Positions 1-8,034 of a stretch of DNA of 64,000 nucleotides are shown here, one piece after another (within the stretch, counting starts at the first letter, position 1; each line of letters begins with the position of its first letter). Under the pieces are notes generated by a model. That model saw only the letters and a program-made list of their open reading frames with translations, did no database searches and had not been told where the DNA came from. This stretch comes from Spirillospora albida (GTDB lineage: Bacteria; Actinomycetota; Actinomycetes; Streptosporangiales; Streptosporangiaceae). The DNA is taken from assembly GCF_000718255.1 (NCBI RefSeq), contig NZ_JOFJ01000014.1, positions 62,001 through 126,000 on the forward strand, given 5' to 3'. Made by a program: the position numbers and the translations under genes.

Positions 1-389
1 ATGCCGTCCCGGATGTCCTTGCCGAACCAGGGGTAGACGGGGCCGGTGTTGCCGCGTCCCATCATGAGGTCGACCCGCCCGCCGGCGAGGTGCTGCAGCA
101 TCGCGAAGTCCTCGGCGATCTTCACCGGGTCGTTGGTGGTGATCAGCGTGGTCGCGGTGGACAGCAGCAGCCGCTCGGTGCGGGCCGCGATGTAGCCGAG
201 CATCGTGGTCGGGGACGACGGGACGAACGGAGGGTTGTGGTGCTCGCCGGTGGCGAAGACGTCGAGGCCCGCGTCCTCGGCCCTGAGCGCGATCGCGACC
301 ATGGCCCGGATGCGCTCGGCCTCCGACGGCGTGCGGCCTGTCGTCGGGTCCGGCGTGACGTCGCCGACCGTGAAGATCCCGAACTGCAT
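1..389 (-). CDS. LLM-class flavin/F420-dependent oxidoreductase, N-terminal part (cut by window edge)
   Basis: Only the first 129 residues are in the window; the 3' end lies to the left of base 1. The protein opens MQFGIFTVGD and continues with the luciferase-like TIM-barrel pattern (GLDVFATGEHH, TERLLLSTATT, GGRVDLMMGRGNTGP) typical of bacterial LLM monooxygenases using reduced FMN or F420. The ATG at 389 is preceded by GGAGGGA at a 5-nt distance, which fixes the start. Substrate cannot be told from the sequence. A second, unrelated-clade LLM protein lies at 40520-41365. Confidence 0.85.
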   Translation of the reverse strand, partial: MQFGIFTVGDVTPDPTTGRTPSEAERIRAMVAIALRAEDAGLDVFATGEHHNPPFVPSSPTTMLGYIAARTERLLLSTATTLITTNDPVKIAEDFAMLQHLAGGRVDLMMGRGNTGPVYPWFGKDIRDG

Positions 390-506
390 GGCCGTCCCTC
401 CAAATAGTAGAATTTTCAACCATCGTACCGGAACCGGCGCAGCCGGGCGGATATTCCGGCGGCGCCGATCGCGTTCTCGATCCCGGCCTCGGGGAATGTG
501 CACTGC

Positions 507-1310
507 ATGATCGGTGAACACGTCCTCGCCGGATACGCCCCGGACGCGGGCGGCCGCGAGGCGCTCGGCCTGGCGCGCGCGATCATCGCGCTGACCGGCG
601 GGCGGCTCAGCGTGGCGACCGTCCACCCGCCGGACCTGCCGGCCGCCGCCGGAGAGGCGCACGCGCTGCTGGAGCAGGCCGCCGACCAGCTCGGCGAGCA
701 TCCCGCCGAGCTGATCGCCCAGGAAGGCCGCAGCGTGAGCCGGGGCCTGTCGGTCCTCGCCAGCCGGATCGGCGCCGACCTCATCGTCGTCGGCTCCCCC
801 GAGGGCGGCACCCGGGGCCGGATCGGCGTCAGCGCGACCGCCGACCATCTCCTGCACTCCGCCACCGCGGCGGTGATGCTCACCCCGTCCGGCTACACGC
901 CGCCCGCCGACCTGAACCGGATCACCGTCATGTACGTCCGGCGCCCGCAGTGCGACGACGCGGTGGTGCGCGCCGCGCAGGCCGCCGACATCCTGGACGT
1001 CCCGCTCCGGCTGCTCACCCTCGCGCTCGGCGACGCCCCCCTCGAACGCCTCCGGGACGACCTGGCCCTCGCGATCCGGCTCGCCGTCGACTCGGCCGAG
1101 CTGCTCCCCGAGGATGTCACCGGCGACCTCGCCGAGGGCGACGACGTGGCCGAGGCCCTGGCCGACACCGACTGGTCGGACGGGGAGATCCTCGTGTGCG
1201 CCTCCAGCGAGGACGCCGCGGCCCATCGCGTCTTCCTGGGGGAGGTCGCGCTCAAGGTCCTGCGGGCCGCCCCGTGCCCGGCGACCGTCCTCCCACGGGG
1301 CTACTACTGA
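507..1310 (+). CDS. Universal stress protein, two-domain
   Basis: A 267-residue soluble protein with two UspA-like alpha/beta domains. The first domain ends in the nucleotide-binding pattern DLIVVGSPEGGTRGRIG followed by SATADHLLHSATAAVMLTP, which fits the G-x2-G-x9-G-S/T signature of ATP-binding USPs. The second domain (about residues 135-267) is more diverged but ends in the usual APCPATVLP tail. ATG at 507 is chosen; an in-frame GTG at 498 adds three residues but sits directly on the GGGGA ribosome site. It stands alone, divergent from the LLM oxidoreductase, with no DosR-like palindrome visible upstream. Role is inferred from family: stress or dormancy physiology. Confidence 0.8.
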   Translation: MIGEHVLAGYAPDAGGREALGLARAIIALTGGRLSVATVHPPDLPAAAGEAHALLEQAADQLGEHPAELIAQEGRSVSRGLSVLASRIGADLIVVGSPEGGTRGRIGVSATADHLLHSATAAVMLTPSGYTPPADLNRITVMYVRRPQCDDAVVRAAQAADILDVPLRLLTLALGDAPLERLRDDLALAIRLAVDSAELLPEDVTGDLAEGDDVAEALADTDWSDGEILVCASSEDAAAHRVFLGEVALKVLRAAPCPATVLPRGYY

Positions 1311-1419
1311 GTAGTCCGTTTTGACCGGTTCTGCCGAACAAGTTGCCGCCTGCTCTTTACCTCGACTACATTCCGTCGAGATCGTAACGTTACCTTGATC
1401 ATCCGGGGGCGGGCGCGGG

Positions 1420-2382
1420 ATGGATCCCATCGGCAAGAAACTGCTCGACGTCGCGAAGACCCAGCTCGGCTACACCGAGAAGGGCGACGGCTACACCAAG
1501 TTCGGCGAGTGGTACCGCAAGAACGTCGACGGCGACAACGACGCCTACTTCACCACCGCCCCCTGGTGCGACATGTTCCTCGCCTGGGCCGCCGAGCAGG
1601 CCGACGTCACCGACCAGGCGGGCCAGTTCGCGTCCACGATCCTGCACGCGAAGTGGTTCGAGAAGAACGACGCCTGGGGCACCGAGCCCGAGCCGGGCGC
1701 CATCGTCTTCTACGACTGGAACGGTTCAGGCGACATCGACCAGATCGACCACGTCGGCATCGTCGAGAAGGTCGACGGCAAGACCCTCCACACGATCGAG
1801 GGCAACGCCGACGGCTACAAGCTCATGCGCAAGACCCGCGACATGGACACCGTGGTCGGCTTCGGCTACCCGTCCAAGGTCAAGGTCGCCGCCAAGTACA
1901 CCCCCAAGCACGCCGCCCCCGCCCCCACCGTCGAGAAGATCACGGCCGCCCCCGCCGCCGTCCGCGCGGAGGAGCAGGACACGGGCGGCGCGGCCCCCTC
2001 CCCCGTCCCCGTCCAGGAAGTAGTCCTCGGCGGCGTCCTCGCCCTCGTGCTCTGCGGCACCGCCGCGCTCGCCGCCGGCCGCGCCGCCGCCGCGAAGACC
2101 CCCACGACGCCCCCCATCCGCGTCCGCAAGCGCGGCAAGCACCACCGTCCCGCGACCCCCGTCGCCCTCCCCGCCGACATCACCCCGGCCGACCTCGACC
2201 GCGCCGACGCGGGTACGACGATCATGCCCGCCCTCTCCCTCGCCGCCGCCCACGAGGCCGAGGACCGCGAGTTCTGGGGCCGCATCGCCCACCTGGAGGA
2301 GGACCAGGAGCTCTCCTTCTGGAACTCCCTCCACGCCGACGTCGCCGAATCCGGTTACGCAACCACCCCGGAGTTCCGCTAG
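1420..2382 (+). CDS. CHAP-domain peptidoglycan amidase/endopeptidase-like protein with one TM segment
   Basis: The 320-residue protein has an N-terminal CHAP (NlpC/P60-like) domain over residues 1-155: the nucleophile is the Cys of APWCDMFLAW and the base is the His of DHVGIVEKV, followed by TIEGNADG. A Pro/Ala-rich linker leads to a hydrophobic segment at about residues 203-224 (EVVLGGVLALVLCGTAALAAG), then a basic RVRKRGKHH stretch and an acidic tail. There is no N-terminal signal peptide. The catalytic domain therefore precedes the only TM helix, so its topology (exported or cytoplasmic) is unclear. The family cleaves peptidoglycan cross-links or stem amides. ATG 1420 follows a G-rich ribosome site. 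Confidence 0.8.
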   Translation: MDPIGKKLLDVAKTQLGYTEKGDGYTKFGEWYRKNVDGDNDAYFTTAPWCDMFLAWAAEQADVTDQAGQFASTILHAKWFEKNDAWGTEPEPGAIVFYDWNGSGDIDQIDHVGIVEKVDGKTLHTIEGNADGYKLMRKTRDMDTVVGFGYPSKVKVAAKYTPKHAAPAPTVEKITAAPAAVRAEEQDTGGAAPSPVPVQEVVLGGVLALVLCGTAALAAGRAAAAKTPTTPPIRVRKRGKHHRPATPVALPADITPADLDRADAGTTIMPALSLAAAHEAEDREFWGRIAHLEEDQELSFWNSLHADVAESGYATTPEFR

Positions 2383-2419
2383 AGTTGTCATGCGCGCCGG
2401 GGGAGACCCCGAGCGGCAC

Positions 2420-2492
2420 GCGGACGTGGCTCAGTTGGTAGAGCATCACCTTGCCAAGGTGAGGGTCGCGGGTTCGAATCCCGTCGTCCGCT
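2420..2492 (+). tRNA. tRNA-Gly (GCC anticodon)
   Basis: A 73-nt cloverleaf. The acceptor stem GCGGACG pairs with CGTCCGC. The anticodon loop TTGCCAA lies between TCACC and GGTGA and gives anticodon GCC. The T-arm is GCGGGTTCGAATCCCGT. The discriminator is T and CCA is not encoded. First of three clustered tRNAs; the Gly-Cys-Val order is common in actinomycetes. Confidence 0.97.
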
Positions 2493-2517
2493 CTGAGGGG
2501 CCGCAGGGCCTCGCTCT

Positions 2518-2588
2518 GGTGGAGTGGCCGAGAGGCGAGGCAGCGGCCTGCAAAGCCGTGCACACGGGTTCAAATCCCGTCTCCACCT
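2518..2588 (+). tRNA. tRNA-Cys (GCA anticodon)
   Basis: A 71-nt cloverleaf with acceptor GGTGGAG/CTCCACC, anticodon loop CTGCAAA (anticodon GCA) and T-arm ACGGGTTCAAATCCCGT. The discriminator is T, as expected for a Cys identity element. CCA is not encoded. Confidence 0.97.
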
Positions 2589-2600
2589 CACGGCTGGCAA

Positions 2601-2675
2601 GGGCGATTAGCTCAGTGGGAGAGCGCTACCTTGACACGGTAGAGGTCACTGGTTCAATCCCAGTATCGCCCACCA
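2601..2675 (+). tRNA. tRNA-Val (GAC anticodon)
   Basis: Acceptor GGGCGAT/ATCGCCC, anticodon loop TTGACAC (anticodon GAC) and T-arm ACTGGTTCAATCCCAGT. The discriminator is A. Unlike its two neighbours it has the CCA end encoded (2673-2675). Confidence 0.97.
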
Positions 2676-2691
2676 CGCACGACCAGGTCAC

Positions 2692-2723
2692 AGGCCCTGT
2701 CTCCGATCATCGAGACGAGGCCT
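2692..2723 (+). terminator. Probable terminator of the tRNA cluster
   Basis: An inverted repeat, AGGCC-ct-GTCTC / GAGAC-ga-GGCCT, with an 8-nt loop lies 16 bp after the tRNA-Val CCA. There is no U-tract, which is usual in actinomycetes. Confidence 0.5.
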
Positions 2724-2826
2724 GATGTCATGACCGGGGAGATCTCCGAGGTCCGCCTCCCGTGATCGATCCCCTCCGAGCACCGTCGCCGGATGAGCGC
2801 GACTCCGTGCCGGTACCGTGTACCGC

Positions 2827-3069
2827 ATGAGTGCAGAAGAGGCGCAGGCCAAAGTCGAACTCGCCACCACCCGCTACACCAAGGCCAAGGCCGAAGCCGA
2901 GGCCGCCCTCGAAGACCTCTTCGACGCCTACGCGGTCGCCGCCCAGGCCGGGCGCACAGCGGACGACCTCGCCAAGAACGGCACCTTCACCGCCTCCTAC
3001 ATCCGCAGGAAGCTCCGCGAGCGCGGCATCGAACCCCGCAAGGGCGGCCCCAAACCGCGAACCCGCTGA
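2827..3069 (+). CDS. Small helical protein with C-terminal HTH-like basic region
   Basis: An 80-residue protein that starts MSAEEAQAKVE. The first half is a charged Ala/Glu/Lys helix (TKAKAEAEAALEDLFDAYAVAAQAG). The second half (GRTADDLAKNGTFTASYIRRKL) looks like a helix-turn-helix of the small actinomycete/phage regulator kind and ends in a basic KGGPKPRTR tail. An in-frame GTG exists at 2818. It follows the tRNA cluster, a classic integration locale, but no integrase or att repeat is visible. DNA binding is inferred only from the HTH-like pattern. Confidence 0.6.
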   Translation: MSAEEAQAKVELATTRYTKAKAEAEAALEDLFDAYAVAAQAGRTADDLAKNGTFTASYIRRKLRERGIEPRKGGPKPRTR

Positions 3070-3105
3070 GTCCCGCCGTGAGCAGCTCTCCCGGTTTCGG
3101 CGGCC

Positions 3106-4215
3106 TCAGGGGGAGTCGGCTTCGGCTTGCAGGGCGTCCACCTCGGCGGTGATGTCGATGCCCACGGGGCACCAGACGATGCAGCGGCCGCAGCCCACGC
3201 AGCCCGAGGACCCGAACTGGTCGTGCCAGGTGCCGAGCTTGTGGGTGAGCCACTGGCGGTAGCGGCTCTTGGCGGACGACCGCACCGCCCCACCGTGCAG
3301 GAGCGAGTAGTCGGGGTCGAAGCAGGAGTCCCAGAGCTGCCAGCGTTCGGCGTGGTCGCCCGTGAGGTCGGTCGTGTCGGTGACGCGGGTGCAGAAGCAC
3401 GTGGGGCACACCATCGTGCAGTTCCCGCAGGTGAGGCAGCGCTGCGCGACGTCGTCCCAGCGCGCGGAGCCGAGACTCCCCGCCATCAGGTCGCGCAGGT
3501 CGGGCGCGGGCATCTCCCGGCCCATCCGGCCGGCCGCCGCCGTGACCTCGGCGCGGGCGCGGTCGACGTCGGCGGGCCGCGCGGCGGCGGCGTCCAGGTC
3601 GGCGAGGACGGCCGCGCCGGCCTCGGTGCCGATCTCGGCGATGTAGCGGGGGTCGCCGTCGTCGAGTAGTTCGGTGAGCGCGATGTCGTAGCCCGGCCCG
3701 GCCTGGGGGCCGGTGCCCATCGACACGCAGAAGCACGTCTCACCGGGTTCGGTGCAGTTGACGGCGATGATGAGCGCGCCCTCGCGCCGGCCCGCGTAGG
3801 AGGGGTCGGTGTGGCGGCCGCCCATCAGGACGCGGTCCTGGATCGCGATCGCCCGCAGGTCGCACGGCCGGACGCCGAGGAAGGCGTAGCGAGGCGGGTC
3901 GGGGCTGTCGGTGGCGATCTGGAATCCGTCGCCGGTCCGGTCGGCCTCCCACAGCTTCACGCGCGGCCGGTGCAGGAAGGGCTTCCAGGACTGCGGCCCG
4001 GCCGAGTGCGCGAAGGCGGCGCGGTCGCTCCGGCGGCGCAGCCGGTAGCCGCCGGGCTCCAGCTCGACCCCCCAGCCGTGGGGAAGATCGTCGGCCGAGG
4101 ACAGCTCGGCCAGGACGATGGCGCCGTCGCGGACGGTGGGGCCGACGACGGTGCGGCCCGCCCCGTGCAGCGCCTCGAACAGCGGTCCCAGATCGGTGAG
4201 CTCCATCGCTTTCAT
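3106..4215 (-). CDS. hyhB: [NiFe] hydrogenase beta subunit (electron-transfer 4Fe-4S protein), HyhB/sulfhydrogenase-beta type
   Basis: A 369-residue protein of the SH-beta/anaerobic sulfite reductase A family. Two ferredoxin-like cysteine sets are visible: C260-xx-C263-xx-C266-xxx-C270 followed by PTCFC, and C339-xx-C342-xx-C345-xxx-C349-P. Between them are more conserved Cys (WDSCFDPD), and upstream is the GVRPCDLRAI signature of the family. It should pass electrons between the small subunit and the flavin-bearing gamma subunit. The ATG at 4215 overlaps the protease stop (ATGA) and has GGGGGA upstream. It is the last gene of the nine-gene hydrogenase operon; in Mycobacterium smegmatis Hyd3 the equivalent gene belongs to a hypoxia-induced operon. 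Confidence 0.88.
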   Translation of the reverse strand: MKAMELTDLGPLFEALHGAGRTVVGPTVRDGAIVLAELSSADDLPHGWGVELEPGGYRLRRRSDRAAFAHSAGPQSWKPFLHRPRVKLWEADRTGDGFQIATDSPDPPRYAFLGVRPCDLRAIAIQDRVLMGGRHTDPSYAGRREGALIIAVNCTEPGETCFCVSMGTGPQAGPGYDIALTELLDDGDPRYIAEIGTEAGAAVLADLDAAAARPADVDRARAEVTAAAGRMGREMPAPDLRDLMAGSLGSARWDDVAQRCLTCGNCTMVCPTCFCTRVTDTTDLTGDHAERWQLWDSCFDPDYSLLHGGAVRSSAKSRYRQWLTHKLGTWHDQFGSSGCVGCGRCIVWCPVGIDITAEVDALQAEADSP

Positions 4216-4676
4216 GTCGGGTCCCCCTTCATCACGGGCGCGGGAGCGAGCAGGGCGGTCACGCGGGCCGCGGCGGCGGCGACGCCCGCGGCGACCTGCG
4301 GGGTCAGGCCGGCGCCGAGGCCGAAGTCGAGCCCCTCGATGGCCAGGACGCGCAGGCGTCCGGGGAGCCGTCCCACGGCCCGGCCGAGCGCCACGGCCTC
4401 GCCGAGGCCGAACGCGTGGCCGCTGACGGCCGGTCCGGCGAGCGCGGCGGCGTCCGCGCCGAGGTCGTGGACGCGGCCGGGGACGGGCGGGTCGGCGCGC
4501 ACGGCGTCCACGACGATCGCCAGGTCGGCGCCCGCCCACAGCTCGATCAGCCGGGCGGGTTCGCCGTCGGTCACCGCGAGCGTCGCGGCCACCCGCCCGC
4601 GGAGCGCGTCGATCACGGCCGGTCCCGCGCCGTCATCGCGGCGGAAGGGGTTGCCGACTCCGATGACGATGGTCAT
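4212..4676 (-). CDS. Hydrogenase maturation protease (HycI/HupD family)
   Basis: This 154-residue protein begins with the family signature GVGNPFRRDDGAGPAV, then DAVRADPPVPG and SGHAFGLGEAVALG, which contribute the conserved Asp and His thought to bind nickel of the immature large subunit. The enzyme class trims the C-terminus of the large subunit after Ni insertion. It lies between hyhL and hyhB with ATGA overlaps on both sides. The substrate presented by the neighbouring large subunit has only nine residues after the terminal His, which is short for a cleaved tail. Confidence 0.9.
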   Translation of the reverse strand: MTIVIGVGNPFRRDDGAGPAVIDALRGRVAATLAVTDGEPARLIELWAGADLAIVVDAVRADPPVPGRVHDLGADAAALAGPAVSGHAFGLGEAVALGRAVGRLPGRLRVLAIEGLDFGLGAGLTPQVAAGVAAAAARVTALLAPAPVMKGDPT

Positions 4677-5968
4677 GTCCGCTCCACGGTGAGGTCGAGG
4701 AAGTGGGTGGAGCAGGAGATGCACGGGTCGTAGTTGCGGATCGCCTGCTCGCACCGGCGGGTCAGCTCGGCGTCGTCCAAGTGGAGGCGGGCGGCCACGA
4801 ACCGGCGCAGGTCGTCCTCGATGGCGGTCTGGTTCTGGGAGGTGGGCGGGACGATCCGGGCGGCCGTGATCAGGCCGTCCGCGTCCAGGTCGTAGCGGTG
4901 GTAGAGGACCCCGCGGGGCGCCTCGGAGACGCCGTGCCCGGTGCCGGCGCGCGGTTCCACCGGCACCGCCGGGCGGTCCGGGGGCTCGTAGCCGGCGATG
5001 AGCCGCAGGGCCTCGTCGACGGCGTAGACGATCTCGACCGCGCGGACGAGGACGCTGCGGAACGGGTTGCGGCACTCGGCGCCGAGCCCGGCGCCGGCGG
5101 CGGCCTCCAGCGCGAGCGGTGACAGCAGGTGGCGGTTGAGGGAGTAGCGGGCGAGAGGGCCGGTGAGGTACGTCCCGCCATCGGTGAAGCGGGCGTGCAG
5201 GGCGGTGGAGTGCGGCACCTGCTCCTCGGTGATGTGGTCCTCGAACGCCGCCGCGGGGAACGCCCGTCCGGCGCCGCTGCGCAGGTCGCCGCCCTCGATG
5301 GGGTACCGGTCGGCAGACAGGGCCAGGTACTCGTGGTCGTGGACGAAGTCGGGGAACTCGAAGCCCGCCGCCCACCGCACGGTGTCGAGCGCGTCGTCCA
5401 GGGCGCGGCGCAGCATCTCGGCCAGCGGCGCGAGCTCGGCGCGTGCGGGGACCCGGTAGAAGCCGCCGACCCGGACGTTGACCGGGTGGATCGCCCGGCC
5501 GCCGAGGACCTCCATCAGCGTGTTGCCGGCCTTCTTCAGCCGCAGGCCCCGCTCGACGATGTCGCGGTGGTCCCGGGCCAGCTCGACGGCGCCGTGGTAG
5601 CCGAGGAAGTCGGGGGCGTGGAGGAGGTAGACGTGCAGCGCGTGGCTCTCGATCCACTCGCCGCAGTACAGCAGCCGGCGCAGGTCCCGCAGCGGGCCGT
5701 CCACGGTCGCCCCGCACGCCTCCTCGATCGCCAGGCACGCGCTCGTCTGGTAGGCGACCGGGCAGATCCCGCAGATGCGGGCGGTGATGTCGGGCGGCTC
5801 GGTGTGGGCGCGGCCGCGCAGGAACGCCTCGAAGAACCGGGGCGGCTCGTAGATGTCGAGCCGCACCTCCGCGACGTCGCCGCCGCGGACGCGGACGTAC
5901 AGCGCGCCCTCGCCCTCGACGCGGGCGAGCTCGCCGACCTTCAGCGTCCGGTCATGCCGGTGCGTCAT
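4673..5968 (-). CDS. hyhL: [NiFe] hydrogenase large (catalytic) subunit, group 3b-like
   Basis: A 431-residue catalytic subunit. The N-terminal nickel motif is RICGICPVAYQ (C66, C69) and the C-terminal one is DPCISCSTHFL (C416, C419, H422); these four Cys ligate the Ni-Fe site. The Tyr in the position where many groups have His (CPVAYQ) and the DPCISCSTH form match NAD(P)-linked group 3 enzymes. ATG 5968 lies inside the end of the small-subunit gene (17-bp overlap); an upstream in-frame ATG at 6013 would add 15 arginine-rich residues and is less likely. The predicted role is reversible H2 oxidation in the cytosol coupled to NADP(H). Confidence 0.9.
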   Translation of the reverse strand: MTHRHDRTLKVGELARVEGEGALYVRVRGGDVAEVRLDIYEPPRFFEAFLRGRAHTEPPDITARICGICPVAYQTSACLAIEEACGATVDGPLRDLRRLLYCGEWIESHALHVYLLHAPDFLGYHGAVELARDHRDIVERGLRLKKAGNTLMEVLGGRAIHPVNVRVGGFYRVPARAELAPLAEMLRRALDDALDTVRWAAGFEFPDFVHDHEYLALSADRYPIEGGDLRSGAGRAFPAAAFEDHITEEQVPHSTALHARFTDGGTYLTGPLARYSLNRHLLSPLALEAAAGAGLGAECRNPFRSVLVRAVEIVYAVDEALRLIAGYEPPDRPAVPVEPRAGTGHGVSEAPRGVLYHRYDLDADGLITAARIVPPTSQNQTAIEDDLRRFVAARLHLDDAELTRRCEQAIRNYDPCISCSTHFLDLTVERT

Positions 5969-6737
5969 CTCCGGGGCCCTCCGGTACGGCCGCCTCGCGG
6001 AACGCGGCGACATTGAACGTGGACAGGACGCGGCGCGTCTCGTCCTCGGTCATGTCCAGCCAGGGCAGCAGCGCGCGGGTGTTGGGGCGGGCGCCGTCCC
6101 ACGCCGGGGACGGGCCGAAGCATCCGTAGCAGCCGCGCCCGTAGGCGGGGCAGATGGCGCCGCAGCCCGCGTGCGTCACCGGGCCCAGGCAGGGGGTGCC
6201 GTGGGCGACCATCACGCAGACGTTGCCGCGGCTCTTGCACTCGAAGCAGACGCTGTGCGCGGGGACGTCGGGCCTGCGGCCGGTGAGGTGCGCCGACAGC
6301 ACCTCCAGGAGCTGCCGCCGGTCGATCGGGCAGCCGTGCAGCTCGAAGTCGACCGGGACGTGCGCCGCGATCGGGGTCGACTCGGCGAGCGTCGCGATGT
6401 ACTCGGGGCGGGCGTAGACGACGGAGGCGAACTCGCGGACGTCGGCGAAGTTCCGCAGCGCCTGCACTCCCCCGGCGGTCGCGCACGCCCCGATCGTGAT
6501 CAGCGTCCGGGACACCGCGCGGACGTGCCGGATGCGGTCCAGGTCGGCGGGCGTGGTGATGGACCCCTCGACCAGCGACACGTCGTACGGGCCCTCGCCC
6601 ACGGCGCCGGACGCCTCCAAAAAGTGCGCGATCTCCACCCGCCCGGCGAGGGCGAGCAGCTCGTCCTCGCAGTCGAGCAGGGTGAGCTGGCAGCCGTCGC
6701 AGGAGGCGAACTTCCACACCGCCAGGGTCGGGGCCAT
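5952..6737 (-). CDS. hyhS: [NiFe] hydrogenase small subunit
   Basis: The 261-residue protein starts MAPTLAVWKFASCDGCQ; C13 and C16 are the first ligands of the proximal 4Fe-4S cluster. Further conserved Cys follow in GACATAGG, ELHGCPIDRR, CFECKSRGNVC, PCLGPVTHAGCGAICPAYGRGCYGCFGP. There is no Tat signal peptide, so it is cytosolic as in group 3 enzymes. It is two bases from the gamma-subunit stop and overlaps hyhL. Confidence 0.92.
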   Translation of the reverse strand: MAPTLAVWKFASCDGCQLTLLDCEDELLALAGRVEIAHFLEASGAVGEGPYDVSLVEGSITTPADLDRIRHVRAVSRTLITIGACATAGGVQALRNFADVREFASVVYARPEYIATLAESTPIAAHVPVDFELHGCPIDRRQLLEVLSAHLTGRRPDVPAHSVCFECKSRGNVCVMVAHGTPCLGPVTHAGCGAICPAYGRGCYGCFGPSPAWDGARPNTRALLPWLDMTEDETRRVLSTFNVAAFREAAVPEGPGDDAPA

Positions 6738-6739
6738 GG

Positions 6740-7549
6740 TCACAGCTCCCTGACGGTCATGAGCGGGAGCACCCGCTCGTACGGCAGGACGGGGCCGTCC
6801 CGGCAGATCAGCAGCGGGCCGAGCTGGCAGTGCCCGCACCAGCCGAGCCCGCAGCGCATGTTGCGCTCCATCGACAGCCGCACATGGGCGGCGGGCAGCC
6901 CCCGGCCGATCAGGGCCTGCGCGGTGACCCGCATCATGATCTCCGGGCCGCAGACGAACGCGGCGGCGAGGGCGGGCTCGATGTCGGCGGCGCCGACCAG
7001 CCCGGTGATCAGCCCGACATGCCCGGACCAGCCGGGGGCCGGGCGGTCGACCGTGACCTCCACCTGCGCCCCCCGCGCGCGCCACTCGTCGAGCTCGGCC
7101 GCGAACAGCAGGTCGTCCGGGGTGCGGGTGCCGATCAGGACGGCGATCCGGCCGTAGGCGTCCCGGTCGGCCAGCGCGGCCAGCACGAGCGGGCGCAGCG
7201 GCGCCAGCCCGATCCCGCCGGCGGCCAGCACCAGGTCGCGGCCCTTCGCGGCGTCCAGTTCCCAGCCGGTGCCGAACGGGCCGCGCAGGCCCAGGATCCG
7301 GCCGGGCGCCGTCGCGCACACCGCCCGGGTGACCGCGCCGACCGAGCGGACCGTCTGCTCCAGCACCGGACCGGTCCGGCTGACCGAGATCGGCACCTCC
7401 CCGACCCCGAACGCGTACATCATCGTGAACTGGCCGGGGGCGGGTTCCGCGATGGGCTCGGCGACGGGTTCCAGCGTGAGCGTCACCGTGTCGGCGAGGT
7501 CGGCCCGGCGCGCGGCCACCCGGTACGGGACGGGCGTCATGGGCGTCAT
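6740..7549 (-). CDS. hyhG: Hydrogenase gamma subunit, FAD/NAD(P)-binding reductase with 2Fe-2S motif
   Basis: A 269-residue protein of the ferredoxin-NADP reductase/dihydroorotate dehydrogenase electron-transfer family. It has a flavin-binding barrel (GQFTMMYAFGVGEVPISVS), the nucleotide-binding segment LVLAAGGIGLAPLRPL, the C-terminal FVCGPEIMM motif and a Cys set (MRCGLGWCGHCQLG ... C) for a 2Fe-2S cluster. It should exchange electrons between NAD(P)H and the beta-subunit clusters. The start is ATG 7549 (MTPMTP), whose ATGA overlaps the stop of the cyclic-nucleotide protein; a second ATG is at 7540. Confidence 0.9.
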   Translation of the reverse strand: MTPMTPVPYRVAARRADLADTVTLTLEPVAEPIAEPAPGQFTMMYAFGVGEVPISVSRTGPVLEQTVRSVGAVTRAVCATAPGRILGLRGPFGTGWELDAAKGRDLVLAAGGIGLAPLRPLVLAALADRDAYGRIAVLIGTRTPDDLLFAAELDEWRARGAQVEVTVDRPAPGWSGHVGLITGLVGAADIEPALAAAFVCGPEIMMRVTAQALIGRGLPAAHVRLSMERNMRCGLGWCGHCQLGPLLICRDGPVLPYERVLPLMTVREL

Positions 7550-8034
7550 GGGCGCTCCCCCGGCCGGGCGTACAGGTCGAGCAGGCGGATCCGGGTGGCG
7601 GCCAGCCGGTCCAGCATCAGCGTCCCGAACCGCATGGCGAGGTCGTAGCCGAGGTCGTGGTCGGCGGCGCAGAAGGTCCGGACGAGGCGCCCGTCGAAGC
7701 GCAGCGCGTCCACGGGCCCGGTCGCCACGGCGCCGAACCGCCAGCGGTGCGGCGGGAACAGCCATGACCAGCCGAGGACGGACGAGGCGGCCAGCGTCTC
7801 CACGATCACCGTTCCCCGGCCGGGAACGGACATGTCCAGGGCGACGGTGCCGGAGCGCAGCAGCCAGAAGTACTCGGCGACCTCGTGCTCCTCGAAGATG
7901 CGGCGGCCGGCGGGGATCTCCTCGACCGCCGCCGCCGTCGCCAGCCGGGCGACCCGGCTCCCGGCCACCCCGTGGAAGAACGGATGCCGGGCCACCTCGG
8001 CGGCCGTGACGCGTCCCATACCCTCAGCGGACAC
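7546..8034 (-). CDS. Cyclic-nucleotide-binding (CRP-like cNMP) domain protein of the hydrogenase operon
   Basis: A 162-residue protein that is essentially one cNMP-binding beta-barrel (PFFHGVAGSRVARLATAA, GRRIFEEHEVAEYFWLLRSGTVALDM, ASSVLGWSWLFPPHRW). It has no helix-turn-helix after the barrel, so it is not a transcription factor of the CRP type. A protein of this kind is conserved in actinobacterial group 3b hydrogenase operons and may tune the enzyme. The canonical phosphate-binding Arg-Ser pair is not obvious (FPPHRWRFGAVAT), so the ligand is uncertain. GTG 8034 has GGGGAGGG about seven bases upstream and overlaps the previous gene by 11 bp. Confidence 0.8.
   Translation of the reverse strand: MSAEGMGRVTAAEVARHPFFHGVAGSRVARLATAAAVEEIPAGRRIFEEHEVAEYFWLLRSGTVALDMSVPGRGTVIVETLAASSVLGWSWLFPPHRWRFGAVATGPVDALRFDGRLVRTFCAADHDLGYDLAMRFGTLMLDRLAATRIRLLDLYARPGERP

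Noticed and set aside
1311..1419. Possible c-di-AMP (ydaO) riboswitch before the CHAP amidase, as seen for some actinomycete cell-wall hydrolases.
   Set aside because: The gap is only 109 bp and none of the conserved ydaO core elements could be recognised.
2420..3069. Integration site for a mobile island at the tRNA cluster.
   Set aside because: No integrase, no duplicated tRNA 3' end and no change of composition were seen nearby; the small HTH-like gene alone is not enough.
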